DNA from: Zunongwangia atlantica 22II14-10F7
Lineage (GTDB): Bacteria > Bacteroidota > Bacteroidia > Flavobacteriales > Flavobacteriaceae
DNA length: 64,000 bases
NCBI RefSeq assembly: GCF_002094855.1
Contig: NZ_ARYN01000002.1
Span: 1 to 64,000, forward strand
Reading direction: 5' to 3'
Shown: one piece after another, positions 45,131-55,098 of the stretch
Layout of the letters: each line of letters begins with the position of its first letter
Position numbering within the stretch: the stretch's first letter is position 1
The notes under the pieces: model-generated
The model's database searches: none
What the model saw: the letters and a program-made list of their open reading frames with translations, nothing else
Told to the model about the DNA's origin: nothing
Position numbers and translations under genes: made by a program

Positions 45131-47002
45131 ATGAAGAAAATAGTGTATGCCGCTGCCTTACTGGCAAGTTTGTACTCTTGTAAAACTACACAAAACCTAA
45201 CTTCTGAAGATCAACCAATTATCACTAAAATAGATTTGGTTAATGTAGAAGACGACAAAGTAAAAGTAAGTGTAGATCCTGCTAAAATTACTACTGAAGA
45301 AATTAGCTTTTTTATTCCGAAAACTGTTCCCGGAACTTACTCTACCGATAATTACGGAAGATTTATCGAAAACTTTAAAGCCTACGATTACGATGGTAAC
45401 GAGTTAGAATTTACACATCAAGACGATAATACCTGGACGATCACCAATGCCAAAGCCTTAGACAAAGTAAGCTACGAGGTAAACGACAGTTACGATATCG
45501 AAGGTGAGAACGGTGTCTTTTCTCCTGCCGGAACTAATATCGATGCTTCTACCAATTTTATGCTGAATTTGCATGGTTTTGTAGGCTATTTTAGTAAACT
45601 TCAGGAAGAACCTTATCGCATAGAAATTCTTAAACCAAACAATCTTGTTGGCGGAACTTCACTAACAGTTACTACTGAAGATAAAAATACTGAAGACAAT
45701 TTTAGTACAGATATTTTTAATGTAGGACGTTATTTTGAAGTAACAGATCATCCTATTATGTACGCAAAACCTGATACTACAAGTTTCGACGTTCAGGGTA
45801 TGAAAGTGCTTTTAGATGTGTATTCCCCTAACGGCAAATTTTCTGCATTAGATATTAAACCAGGAATCGAAGAAATGATTGCCGCCCAAAAGAGATTTTT
45901 AGGAGATATAAATGATACTAAAAAATATGCAATTTTAGTATATTTATCTGATCTTCAGCAAAAAGATGCTCGTGGTTTTGGTGCTTTAGAACATCATACC
46001 AGTACTACCGTGGTTTTACCAGAAACCATGCAAAAAGCACAGTTAGACGAAACAATGAAAGATGTGGTTTCTCACGAATTCTTCCACATTGTGACTCCAC
46101 TTAGTGTGCATTCTAACGAGATTCATTATTTCGACTATAACGATCCAAAAATGTCTCAGCATCTTTGGATGTATGAAGGAGTGACTGAATATTTTGCGAA
46201 TCTTTTTCAGATCAATCAGGGATTAATCGCTAACCAGAATTTTTACGATCGTATGTCTGAAAAGATTGCTTCATCGATGAGTTTTGATGATACCGTTCCT
46301 TTTACAGTAATGAGCGAAAATATTCTTACAGACGAATATAAAGACAGCTACTATAATGTTTATCAAAAAGGTGCTTTAATAGGAATGGCATTAGACATTC
46401 GTCTAAGAGAACTAAGTAATGGCGAAATGGGTATTCTTGATCTTATGAAAAAATTAAGCAAGAAATACGGGAAAGATAAACCATTTAATGATGAAGATCT
46501 AATAGGTGATATTGTTGCATTAAGCTATCCTGAAATTCAATCATTTTTCGACCAATATGTAACCGGAGAAACGCCAATTCCTTACAACGAATTTTTCGCT
46601 AAAGTTGGTTTAGAAGAAAAATCTGTTATGGTAAACACCAGTTATTTCTTAAATGGGCAGGTTCCTTATATCGATGGTGATCCTGCTTCTGGTGAACTTT
46701 TCTTTAGAGAAGGTATTGGTTTTAATACGTTCTTAGAGAAACTTGGTGCTAAAGGTGGTGACGTAATTAAAACCATAAACGGAACAGAATACACTGTTCA
46801 AAATGTTTACGGATTAATTACAAGTTCACAATCCTGGGCAGAAGGCGACGATGTAGAGATCGTTGTAGATAGAAATGGCGAAGAAGTAACACTTACTGCT
46901 AAAGTTTCTCAACCACAAACTGAAGAAACTTCGATCACAGAAATGGATCTTCCAGCAGATAGTCCAAAAGTAAAATTAAGAGAAGCCTGGCTTAAAAAAT
47001 AA
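45131..47002 (+). CDS. M61-family (glycyl aminopeptidase-like) lipoprotein peptidase with PDZ domain
   Basis: A lipoprotein signal ends at lipobox LYSC (Cys about residue 17). The N-terminal beta domain is followed by the thermolysin-like catalytic domain with the zinc motif H315-EFF-H319 (SHEFFHIVTPLSVH) and the third ligand in MYEGVTEYFANL. A PDZ-like domain is at about 525-600 (FLEKLGAKGGDVIKTINGTE). The family cleaves N-terminal Gly or Ala in tested members. It is probably exposed in the periplasm or on the cell surface. Confidence 0.88.
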   Translation: MKKIVYAAALLASLYSCKTTQNLTSEDQPIITKIDLVNVEDDKVKVSVDPAKITTEEISFFIPKTVPGTYSTDNYGRFIENFKAYDYDGNELEFTHQDDNTWTITNAKALDKVSYEVNDSYDIEGENGVFSPAGTNIDASTNFMLNLHGFVGYFSKLQEEPYRIEILKPNNLVGGTSLTVTTEDKNTEDNFSTDIFNVGRYFEVTDHPIMYAKPDTTSFDVQGMKVLLDVYSPNGKFSALDIKPGIEEMIAAQKRFLGDINDTKKYAILVYLSDLQQKDARGFGALEHHTSTTVVLPETMQKAQLDETMKDVVSHEFFHIVTPLSVHSNEIHYFDYNDPKMSQHLWMYEGVTEYFANLFQINQGLIANQNFYDRMSEKIASSMSFDDTVPFTVMSENILTDEYKDSYYNVYQKGALIGMALDIRLRELSNGEMGILDLMKKLSKKYGKDKPFNDEDLIGDIVALSYPEIQSFFDQYVTGETPIPYNEFFAKVGLEEKSVMVNTSYFLNGQVPYIDGDPASGELFFREGIGFNTFLEKLGAKGGDVIKTINGTEYTVQNVYGLITSSQSWAEGDDVEIVVDRNGEEVTLTAKVSQPQTEETSITEMDLPADSPKVKLREAWLKK

Positions 47003-47048
47003 GCCAAAAAATTAGAATCAAAAACATCTAATTTCAGCTTATATCATT

Positions 47049-47117
47049 GCTGCTTAAGATGCCTCTTTTCTATCAAAATTAGATAGTTTGAAGAAGTATT
47101 TTAAGCAGCTTTTTTAT
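47049..47117 (+). terminator. long-hairpin terminator after the M61 gene
   Basis: Arms GCTGCTTAA (47049-47057) and TTAAGCAGC (47101-47109) enclose a smaller stem CTATC/GATAG and are followed by TTTTTTATT. The long loop makes this less standard than the other terminators here. Confidence 0.6.
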
Positions 47118-47167
47118 TCCGTTTAATTCAACTAAATTACCATCAAACTAACCAAAACTAATTTGCT

Positions 47168-49171
47168 ATGGAAATCCCAATCTTACAGGATATTGTAGTT
47201 ATTCTGGGATTATCGGTCCTTATTATTCTTGTAATTCAGAAGATAAAAATCCCTAGCATTTTAGGTTTTTTACTGGCAGGGATCATCGCCGGCCCGCATG
47301 CCTTTAATCTTATAAGCAATAGCCATGAGGTTGAATTATTAAGTGAAATAGGAATCATTTTCCTACTTTTTGTTATTGGGATCGAGCTTTCCTTAAAAGG
47401 CCTGGCTGCCATTAAGAACACTATTTTTATTGGCGGTGGTTTGCAGGTTGGTGGTACAATTTTATTTACAACTTTAGCTTCCCAACTGTTAGGTCTCCCT
47501 TTAAATACTTCAATCTTCCTGGGATTCCTGTTTTCTTTAAGTAGTACAGCGATCGTTTTAAAACTATTTCAACAAAGAGGTGAGATCACTTCTCCACATG
47601 GTAGGATTAGTATTGGTATTTTAATCTTTCAGGATATTATCGTTGTTCCAATGATGCTGCTTACACCAATATTGGCAGGAAAGTCAGATAATATTTTAAT
47701 GACGGTAGGGATCTTAATTGGTAAGATTGCACTGGTTTTACTGGTTATATTTTTACTGGCAAAATATGTAGTTCCTAAAGTGTTTAGCTGGGTGGTAAAA
47801 ACTAAAAACCAGGAACTTTTTATCTTAACTGTGGTCGTATTTTGTTTTGCGATCGCATGGCTTACCAGTTCTGTTGGTCTTTCTTTAGCGCTGGGTGCTT
47901 TTTTTGCCGGACTAATTATTTCTGAATCAGATTACAGCCATCAGGCTACTGCAAATGTGCTTCCTTTTCGTGAGATATTTATCAGTTTCTTTTTCATCTC
48001 GGTAGGAACACTTTTAGATTTAGGTTTCTTTTTCGATAATATCGGCTATATTCTTTTGCTGGTTCTTGGTGTAGTTTTACTGAAAATGTTAGTGATAGGA
48101 ATTACCGTTTTAATACTGAAGTATAAACCCAGAACGGTTTTTATAACGCTTTTTAGCCTATTTCAGGTAGGAGAATTCTCTTTATTATTATCTGGCGTTG
48201 GTTTGGATAATGGTTTATTGCCTGAAAATATTTATCAGTATTTTCTTGCAATATCGATCTTGAGTATGGCGCTTACTCCGTTTTTAATCATGAATTCTTC
48301 AAAACTTACTTATACTATTCTAAAAGCGCCAATCCCTTCAGCAGTAAGACATCGTTTATCGAATATTAAAAAAAGTGCACATACAGATGAGCAGTTTTCC
48401 GAAGAAAATCTAAGCGATCATATCGTAATAATTGGCTATGGAACTAACGGAGAAAATATTGCAAAAGCAGCCAGAAGTGCAGATATTCCTTATGTGGTGG
48501 TAGATATCGATCCAGATTCTTTCGAGAATGCAAAGAAAAATCAGGAACCGGTAGTTTTTGGTGATGCAACAAATTCACTAATCTTAAAACATATTCATAT
48601 TCAGGAAGCTCGTGTGGTAGTTATTGCTATTTCAGATACTACCGCTACCAAAAAGATCATTAGCACCATTCGTTTGTTTACGCAAACAGCTTTTATCATC
48701 GTTAGAACAAGGCAGGTAAAAGAAATCGAAGAACATCTTCGTGTAGGCGCAGATGAAGTGATTCCGGCAGATTTCGAAACTTCTATAGAGATCTTTACCA
48801 GGGTGCTTAAAAAATACCTGGTTCCTTACGACGAGATTGTTGAATTTACCAGCAATATTCGTTCCGCAGATTACGAAATGCTAACCCGATTAAAAGACAA
48901 ACCGCATAATCCTGCCTTACATCATCTAAACATCCCTAACAAAGAAATTGCAACGCTTAGCGTTCAGCATAAAGACAAAAATATTGTTGGAAAAAGTCTG
49001 GAAGAATCGGGCATGGCTAAAAATTACGGTGTGACGGTTCTTGCTATCAAAAGAGATACTAAATACTTAACTGAAATCACACCGAAAACCAAAATTAAAC
49101 GCGGTGACCTTATTTATGTTTTTGGCAATCCTTCAAATATCAATCATCTAAATAGCTTATTAGCGGTTTAA
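47168..49171 (+). CDS. CPA2-family cation:proton antiporter, KefB/KefC-like, with RCK domains
   Basis: This 667-residue protein starts with about 12 membrane helices of the Na+/H+ exchanger type (LGFLLAGIIAGPHAF, FLLFVIGIELSLK). A cytoplasmic TrkA-N domain begins near residue 418 with the nucleotide motif VIIGYGTNGENIAKAA and IDPDSFENA, and a TrkA-C domain is at about 580-667. Members exchange K+ or Na+ for protons under control of NAD(H) or other ligands. Whether the substrate is K+ cannot be told. Confidence 0.9.
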   Translation: MEIPILQDIVVILGLSVLIILVIQKIKIPSILGFLLAGIIAGPHAFNLISNSHEVELLSEIGIIFLLFVIGIELSLKGLAAIKNTIFIGGGLQVGGTILFTTLASQLLGLPLNTSIFLGFLFSLSSTAIVLKLFQQRGEITSPHGRISIGILIFQDIIVVPMMLLTPILAGKSDNILMTVGILIGKIALVLLVIFLLAKYVVPKVFSWVVKTKNQELFILTVVVFCFAIAWLTSSVGLSLALGAFFAGLIISESDYSHQATANVLPFREIFISFFFISVGTLLDLGFFFDNIGYILLLVLGVVLLKMLVIGITVLILKYKPRTVFITLFSLFQVGEFSLLLSGVGLDNGLLPENIYQYFLAISILSMALTPFLIMNSSKLTYTILKAPIPSAVRHRLSNIKKSAHTDEQFSEENLSDHIVIIGYGTNGENIAKAARSADIPYVVVDIDPDSFENAKKNQEPVVFGDATNSLILKHIHIQEARVVVIAISDTTATKKIISTIRLFTQTAFIIVRTRQVKEIEEHLRVGADEVIPADFETSIEIFTRVLKKYLVPYDEIVEFTSNIRSADYEMLTRLKDKPHNPALHHLNIPNKEIATLSVQHKDKNIVGKSLEESGMAKNYGVTVLAIKRDTKYLTEITPKTKIKRGDLIYVFGNPSNINHLNSLLAV

Positions 49172-49336
49172 AAATATATGCCGATTTTATCGAATTTTAG
49201 CCCTTATTTTTCAGAAAACTATAGCTGTAATTTCAGAAAGAAAAAGATTAAACCTTTAAAGTGCTAAAACTAAGCTAAGATGCACGGCTAAAAGACTAAA
49301 GAATTGTAATTTGCTTTGCAACCTAAGCAAAAAGCA

Positions 49337-51007
49337 ATGTCTATACTACCCGAAAACTTTACACGATATCGTAAATTTTTCAGTTTTATGCTGAAATATG
49401 CTAATAGTGATCTCTTTAAGAAAACTACCGCAAAAGCTTTTGAAGATGCTTCTAGCGAAAATAAAGATCAGGATAGTTATGATCGTTCTCCTGAAGAGTT
49501 AGTAGAAGATTTAAAAAATATGGGACCTACCTATATTAAATTGGGACAATTGCTTTCTACTCGCCCAGATTTGTTACCAGACGCCTATCTAAAAGCACTG
49601 GCGACCTTACAGGACGATGTGCCGCCAATCCCTTACGAAGAAGTGCACCAAATCGTGGAAGAGGATCTGGGAACACGAATTTCAAAAGCTTTTGATACGT
49701 TCGAGGAAAAACCAATCGCAAGTGCTTCTATTGGCCAAGTGCATTATGCCACATTGCGCAGCGGTAGGCCGGTTGCGGTAAAAATTCAGCGTCCCGGTAT
49801 TAAGAAAAAGTTCCTGGACGATATGGATACGCTTCAGGAAATGGCAGATCTGGCAGTTAAACATTCAAAAATTGCTAAAAAATATGCGATCGATACGGTT
49901 TTAGCCGAATTACGTCGCATTTTATTGAACGAACTTGATTATTCAAAAGAACAGCAAAATCTTATTACACTAGGAGAAAATCTGTTGCCGTATAATTACT
50001 TAATCGTTCCTGAACCTGTGCCAGATTATTGTGGAAGCAGAGTTTTAGCGATGGATTTTATCGACGGAAAAAAAATAACATCCCTCTCCCCGCTTAAGCA
50101 ATTAGAAGTTGATTATGCGCCGATGGTAGATCAATTGGTTGAAGCTTATTTACAACAGATCATTAACGACGGATTTGTACATGCAGATCCACATCCCGGT
50201 AATATTCAGTTTACAAAAGATAGCAAAATTGCACTAATTGATCTTGGAATGGTGGCTAAATTTACTAGCCACATGCAGGAATGTTTGCTTCAGCTACTTA
50301 TAGCGATTAGTAACAACAATGGGCCAGAAACAGCTCATATCATTATCAATATGAGTGAGATTGATGACGATAGCGATCTCCCTACTTTCAATAAAATAAT
50401 TAGTGATATAATTATGGAAAGTGAGAATAGCCCAGCGAAAGAATTGCAAACAGGTAGATTATTGATTCAGTTAAATCGCCTTGCGGCTGAAACCGGTATT
50501 CATATGCCTGTTGAAGTAAATATTCTAGGGAAAGTATTGCTGAATATGGATCAAATCATCGCTGTTTTAGATCCTGAATTTGATCTAAGGGTTGCCATAA
50601 AAAAACATGCACAAAAGATCATGCAAAAAAAGATGTATGATGAACTGAAGCCAGAGAATTTCTTCTCGATGCTACTAGAATCCAAAAAACTGGTAGAACA
50701 TATCCCAGAGCGCTTAAATAAGATCACAGATAATCTTGCTGAAAATAAGTTTAAAGTAAATATCGAAGCTCTAGATGAAGAAAGGCTTACCGATGGTTTT
50801 CAGAAAATAGCCAATAGAATTACGTTAGGGATCATCATTGCAGCAATGATTATTGGAGCATCAATGCTTATGCAAATACCAACAGATTTTGTGATCTTTG
50901 GATATCCCGGATTCGCCATTTTATTTTTTATACTAGCTGCATTTTTAGGAATCTGGCTTAGTTATGTGATCATTTTTAGAGATAACAACCTGAATAATAA
51001 AAAATAA
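49337..51007 (+). CDS. ABC1/UbiB/ADCK-family atypical kinase
   Basis: The ATG at 49337 (MSILPENFTRY, 556 residues) is preferred over an in-frame TTG at 49316. Family motifs are YIKLGQLLSTRPDLLP (KxGQ), ASIGQVHYA (A-rich loop replacing the P-loop), AVKIQRPGI, and HADPHPGNI with the metal-binding IDLGMVAK. Two C-terminal membrane helices (about 500-545) anchor it. UbiB-like proteins support quinone synthesis or lipid extraction in other bacteria. As Flavobacteriaceae use menaquinone, the role here is open. Confidence 0.9.
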   Translation: MSILPENFTRYRKFFSFMLKYANSDLFKKTTAKAFEDASSENKDQDSYDRSPEELVEDLKNMGPTYIKLGQLLSTRPDLLPDAYLKALATLQDDVPPIPYEEVHQIVEEDLGTRISKAFDTFEEKPIASASIGQVHYATLRSGRPVAVKIQRPGIKKKFLDDMDTLQEMADLAVKHSKIAKKYAIDTVLAELRRILLNELDYSKEQQNLITLGENLLPYNYLIVPEPVPDYCGSRVLAMDFIDGKKITSLSPLKQLEVDYAPMVDQLVEAYLQQIINDGFVHADPHPGNIQFTKDSKIALIDLGMVAKFTSHMQECLLQLLIAISNNNGPETAHIIINMSEIDDDSDLPTFNKIISDIIMESENSPAKELQTGRLLIQLNRLAAETGIHMPVEVNILGKVLLNMDQIIAVLDPEFDLRVAIKKHAQKIMQKKMYDELKPENFFSMLLESKKLVEHIPERLNKITDNLAENKFKVNIEALDEERLTDGFQKIANRITLGIIIAAMIIGASMLMQIPTDFVIFGYPGFAILFFILAAFLGIWLSYVIIFRDNNLNNKK

Positions 51008-51110
51008 AATTCCACTTTTTCAATTCAGTTGGAAATAGTATTTTTCCAAAATCAAAAACCCCGGCGGCAATTCAATTAAAAAAATCAGGATTGCGAGGAA
51101 AATATAGTTG

Positions 51111-51485
51111 ATGCAAATTTTCAGGAATAATAAAACTTTACGTTATTTCAGCTTAATCATTGGCTTGGTGATCTTAAACATCAGTGTCGATTCGCCCGAC
51201 TTTAATAAGAAATTCCCTGAAGATCTTAATCTTAATGATCAGGAAAGTATTGTTGAAATCCTGATCGAAAAAATTCTGGGTTTTGAAAATGCGATTCCTG
51301 AATATGAAGACAGTGATAGTGAAAATCAACTGGTAAAAAAAGATTTTTCGGTAGACAATTATGTCTTGGATAAAAAACCTGAAATCTTTTTCGATATTTC
51401 TTTACAGAAATTAATGAATTCAGAATATCAGCATAAATATTACAATTTCTATCCAGAAGTTACTTCTCCCCCTCCAAAAGTTTAG
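51111..51485 (+). CDS. small acidic protein paired with the HAEPLYID protein
   Basis: The ATG at 51111 gives 124 residues (a TTG at 51108 is also in frame). A single N-terminal hydrophobic segment (about residues 12-27) may be an uncleaved anchor or signal. The rest is acidic and hydrophilic, with the block NDQESIVEILIEKILGFENAIPEYEDSD, and ends in TSPPPKV. I do not know a function. It lies 115 bp before the HAEPLYID gene on the same strand, an arrangement I believe recurs in flavobacteria. Confidence 0.7.
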   Translation: MQIFRNNKTLRYFSLIIGLVILNISVDSPDFNKKFPEDLNLNDQESIVEILIEKILGFENAIPEYEDSDSENQLVKKDFSVDNYVLDKKPEIFFDISLQKLMNSEYQHKYYNFYPEVTSPPPKV

Positions 51486-51600
51486 ATTCTAATTTTCATC
51501 TGGCAAATTAATTTTTGCTTTCTAAACAATTTACCAACTCTAATCCTGCATTCTGAAAGGATTTAGAGACTATTATTATTTGAAAAAATCTAAACTTATA

Positions 51601-52419
51601 ATGAATAAAATCATAAGTAAACTTATACTTCCAATTTTATTGGTAAGTACAGCTATTACGGCTCAAAATATTGAAGATACAGAAACAAAAAAAGACAGTC
51701 TTCCCGCAAAAGTTTTACATGCTGAACCTTTATATATCGATTTAATTAGGGATCTGGGCGCCAGAAAAGGCGAAAGAGAATGGAATCTTGGTGTAGGCCT
51801 TACCGATAACGAAAATTATGACGAATACACTGCCTTGATAGAATATGAATGGGCTCCAATGGATCGATTAGGATTAGAGATCGAACTACCTTTTTCTTTA
51901 TACTATCCAACTGAAGATGGATCTGCTCCCGGAAATAACCTTAACAGCATAAAAATGGCTGGGCAATACAGTTTTTTAGTCTCAGAAAAACACCAGGCTT
52001 CTATGGCGATTGGTTATATCCAGGAATTCACGCTAACCGAATTCAATAATTATGGCAGGGAAACTTTATTTACAGGATTGGTTTACAATCCGTTTTTGAT
52101 CGCTGCAAAACGACTAGGCAGTAATTTTCATTCGCTTATTTATACCGGGCCGGTATTCGATCATCATTTTAATAATGGAAATATCACTACTACCTGGCAA
52201 ATCAACTCTAATATCCATTATATGATTCCGGGTACACGAAATTTTATTGGAGTAGAATTTAATAAAGAAATATACGATGGTGAATTTGATATGACCATTA
52301 GACCACAAATGCGCGTAGATGTAAGTGATCATCTATTGGTGGGTATCGTTACAGGAATCCCCATAGATAAAGATAATGAAAGATTCAGTTCATTTTTAAG
52401 ACTTATCTACGAGCCATAA
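51601..52419 (+). CDS. HAEPLYID-family outer-membrane-type protein
   Basis: From the ATG at 51601 a signal peptide ends at TAQ (about residue 21). Then comes the family-naming motif HAEPLYIDLIRDLGARKGE, near residues 41-59. The remainder has alternating strands (EYTALIEYEWAPMDRLGLEIELPFSLY, KHQASMAIGYIQEF, NFHSLIYTGPVF) and ends FSSFLRLIYEP, consistent with a beta-barrel of the outer membrane. Function is unknown. A terminator follows at 52441-52473. Confidence 0.78.
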   Translation: MNKIISKLILPILLVSTAITAQNIEDTETKKDSLPAKVLHAEPLYIDLIRDLGARKGEREWNLGVGLTDNENYDEYTALIEYEWAPMDRLGLEIELPFSLYYPTEDGSAPGNNLNSIKMAGQYSFLVSEKHQASMAIGYIQEFTLTEFNNYGRETLFTGLVYNPFLIAAKRLGSNFHSLIYTGPVFDHHFNNGNITTTWQINSNIHYMIPGTRNFIGVEFNKEIYDGEFDMTIRPQMRVDVSDHLLVGIVTGIPIDKDNERFSSFLRLIYEP

Positions 52420-52440
52420 TATTCAGGCCGAAATTCGATA

Positions 52441-52473
52441 AAAAGGAGCCTTATTTTTTTAAAGGCTCCTTTT
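52441..52473 (+). terminator. Rho-independent terminator after the HAEPLYID gene
   Basis: AAAAGGAGCCTT and AAGGCTCCTTTT form a 12-bp stem with a T/A-rich loop, followed by ATTTTAA. Confidence 0.88.
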
Positions 52474-52569
52474 ATTTTAAGCCGATTTTGTACAATTTAA
52501 GCCCTGTTTTTGTAGAACATAAGAAATAGCAGTATTTTTCAGCTTTAACCCTAAACAATTTAATCACCA

Positions 52570-54051
52570 ATGAAGAAAATTTATTTCCTCTTTTTCTCAC
52601 TTATGGCTACAGTTTCTTTTGCTCAAAAAGTAAAAGTTCCGGTAGATACTACTGTAGTTACCGATCATTCGGTTACCATAAAAGGAAAAAACATCAATTA
52701 TTCAGCTCAAACCGGGATGCAACCAGTTTGGGACGATCAGGGCAATCCTATTGCCAGCCTTTACTATACATATTACAAAAAAAGTGATGTTAAAAACACC
52801 GAAAATCGACCTTTAGTGATCTCTTTTAATGGAGGGCCTGGTTCTGCTTCGGTTTGGATGCACATTGCCTATACTGGCCCAAGAATCCTAAAAATCGACG
52901 ATGAAGGTTATCCTGTACAACCATACGGAATTAAAGAAAATCCATATTCGATATTAGACGTTGCCGATATCATTTATGTAAATCCTGTAAATACTGGATA
53001 TTCCAGACCTATTCCAGACGAGAATGGTAAAGTTGATAAATCTAAATTCTTTGGTGTAAACCAGGATATTAGTTATTTGGCCGAATGGTTAAATACTTTT
53101 GTTACTCGCGAAAATCGTTGGTTATCGCCTAAATATTTAATTGGAGAAAGCTACGGAACGACCAGAGTAAGTGGATTAGCTTTAGAGCTTCAGGATAGCC
53201 AGTGGATGTATTTAAATGGAGTGATCCTGGTTTCCCCTACCGAACTGGGAATTGATCGTGAAGGTCCTGTTGAAGTTGCTAATCGCTTACCTTATTTTGC
53301 GGCTACGGCGTGGTATCACAAATTGCTTCCACAGGAATTACAGAGTAAATCTTTAACCGATCTTTTAGAAGAGGTTGAAGAATATAGCATTAACGAATTA
53401 CTTCCAGTACTGGTTAAAGGTGGTTTTGCTTCAGAAGCAACTAAAAATGCCACTGCTGAAAAAATGGCTTATTATTCTAGCGTAGATAAAGAGGTTTATC
53501 TTCAGAATAATTTAGAATTACCTATTGGTGCTTTTTGGAAAGAACTTCGTCGCGAAGATGGTTTTACCGTAGGGCGTTTGGATTCTCGTTACTTAGGAAT
53601 CGATCGTAAAGAGTCTGGTAATTATCCAGATTATAATGCCGAATTAACCTCTTGGTTGCATTCTTTTACTCCGGCGATCAATTATTACTTAAGAGAAGAT
53701 CTTAATTTTAAGACCGATCTTAAATACTTTATGTTTGGCCCGGTTCATCCATGGGATAGAAGTCGCGATAACACAGGAGAGAATTTAAGACAGGCTATGG
53801 CGCAAAATCCCAATTTAGATGTAATGATCCAGTCTGGTTATTTTGATGGTGCCTGTACTTATTTTAATGCGAAATACTCGATGTGGCAATTAGATCCTAG
53901 CGGGAAAATGCAAGACAGACTTTCTTTTAAAGGTTACGAAAGTGGACATATGATGTATCTTAGAAAAGCTGATCTAGAAACTGCAAACGAAGATATTCGT
54001 GAATTCATTAAAAACAGCTTACCTGCTGAAGGGGCTCCAGTAAAATATTAA
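52570..54051 (+). CDS. S10-family serine carboxypeptidase, secreted
   Basis: A signal peptide ends at SFAQ (about residue 18). The 493-residue alpha/beta-hydrolase has the oxyanion motif FNGGPGSASVW, the nucleophile Ser194 in GESYGTTR, the Asp in QSGYFDGACTYF and the His in YESGHMMY. The enzyme class removes C-terminal residues at acidic to neutral pH. It stands alone between two terminators. Confidence 0.9.
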   Translation: MKKIYFLFFSLMATVSFAQKVKVPVDTTVVTDHSVTIKGKNINYSAQTGMQPVWDDQGNPIASLYYTYYKKSDVKNTENRPLVISFNGGPGSASVWMHIAYTGPRILKIDDEGYPVQPYGIKENPYSILDVADIIYVNPVNTGYSRPIPDENGKVDKSKFFGVNQDISYLAEWLNTFVTRENRWLSPKYLIGESYGTTRVSGLALELQDSQWMYLNGVILVSPTELGIDREGPVEVANRLPYFAATAWYHKLLPQELQSKSLTDLLEEVEEYSINELLPVLVKGGFASEATKNATAEKMAYYSSVDKEVYLQNNLELPIGAFWKELRREDGFTVGRLDSRYLGIDRKESGNYPDYNAELTSWLHSFTPAINYYLREDLNFKTDLKYFMFGPVHPWDRSRDNTGENLRQAMAQNPNLDVMIQSGYFDGACTYFNAKYSMWQLDPSGKMQDRLSFKGYESGHMMYLRKADLETANEDIREFIKNSLPAEGAPVKY

Positions 54052-54070
54052 GCTGAAGTTATTAATATAA

Positions 54071-54100
54071 AAAAGCCTTTCCAGATCTGGAAAGGCTTTT
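54071..54100 (+). terminator. Rho-independent terminator after the S10 peptidase gene
   Basis: AAAAGCCTTTCCAG and its perfect complement (CTGGAAAGGCTTTT) are separated by two bases, followed by T residues. It is symmetrical and could also serve the convergent SDR gene. Confidence 0.92.
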
Positions 54101-54126
54101 TTTATCTAAAATTATAAGTAAACTAC

Positions 54127-54187
54127 CTCGGGGCAAGCCCACAAGTCATTCACTAAAAAAATAATTTCGAGGCAAGCCTCGGAGTAT
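54127..54187 (+). repeat. pair of CGGGGCAAGCC / GAGGCAAGCCTC repeat units
   Basis: CTCGGGGCAAGCCCAC (54127-54142) and TTCGAGGCAAGCCTCGGAGT (from 54166) are related short units, the second containing the palindromic GAGGC-AA-GCCTC. A degenerate relative (GAAGCAAGCCTC) lies near 31976-31987. Such units are typical flavobacterial intergenic filler. Confidence 0.5.
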
Positions 54188-54213
54188 TATACCCTTTGGC
54201 GGCGCCAATACAA

Positions 54214-54996
54214 TTATGGATTACCGTACATGTTAGATTCCCCACCATCTATTGCAATTGTTTGGCCGCTTACGTAACCATTATCTGCACTAAGCAAATA
54301 TGCTACCAGTTTTCCTACATCCTGAGGATCTCCCAAAGATCTAGTTGGGTTTCTGCTTGCATATTCTTTTTCGGCTGCTTTTGGATCTTCTGGGTTCACC
54401 TGTTTAAATGCTTCGGCTACCATAGGAGTTAAAATTGCTCCAGGCGCGATCGCATTCGTAAGGATTCCGTATTGTCCATATTCTAATGCAGCATTTTTAG
54501 TCATTCCACTCACCGCATGTTTACTGGCAACATAAGGAGATTGATTAAGCACTCCACGAATACCTCCAACAGATGCTACGTTTACAATACGCCCATATCC
54601 CTGCTCTTTCATTATTGGAAGGATATAACGTAAACCGTAATAAACACCCATTAAGTTGATATCGATAACTTTTTTAAAGACATCCATATCATAATCGATC
54701 ATTGAAGCCTGTCTTCCTTCAATCCCGGCATTGTTGTAAAAACCGTCAATTCGACCAAATTTTTCTACTGTTTGATCGACGTAAGCTTTTACCTGATCTT
54801 CCTTAGAAACATCGGCTGTAACGCTTAATACTTCTAAACCTTCGTATGTCTTTTTTAGTTTTTCCTCTGCTTCTGCTAATGCATCTGCATTGTAATCTAC
54901 TAAGACAAGTTTCGCTTTTTGTGAAGCTAAAACATCTGCGGCTGCATAACCCAGCCCCATTGCTCCACCAGTGATAATTACTACTTTATTTTCCAT
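54214..54996 (-). CDS. SDR-family oxidoreductase
   Basis: This 260-residue classical short-chain dehydrogenase has the cofactor motif TGGAMGLG (residues 9-16), VDYNAD with Asp at the end of strand 2 (favouring NAD), NNAG, catalytic Ser region VNVASVGG and YVASK. It ends YVSGQTIAIDGGES. The substrate is unknown; FabG-like and sugar-alcohol dehydrogenases share these features. It lies convergent to the S10 peptidase gene. Confidence 0.9.
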   Translation of the reverse strand: MENKVVIITGGAMGLGYAAADVLASQKAKLVLVDYNADALAEAEEKLKKTYEGLEVLSVTADVSKEDQVKAYVDQTVEKFGRIDGFYNNAGIEGRQASMIDYDMDVFKKVIDINLMGVYYGLRYILPIMKEQGYGRIVNVASVGGIRGVLNQSPYVASKHAVSGMTKNAALEYGQYGILTNAIAPGAILTPMVAEAFKQVNPEDPKAAEKEYASRNPTRSLGDPQDVGKLVAYLLSADNGYVSGQTIAIDGGESNMYGNP

Positions 54997-55098
54997 GATT
55001 TTTTAATGTTTCATCTATAAGCAATAAAATTACTGCTTTCTTGTACGAACAACAATTAGTGAACATTAAAATTTGATTAAAAATAGCTTCTTTTAAGA

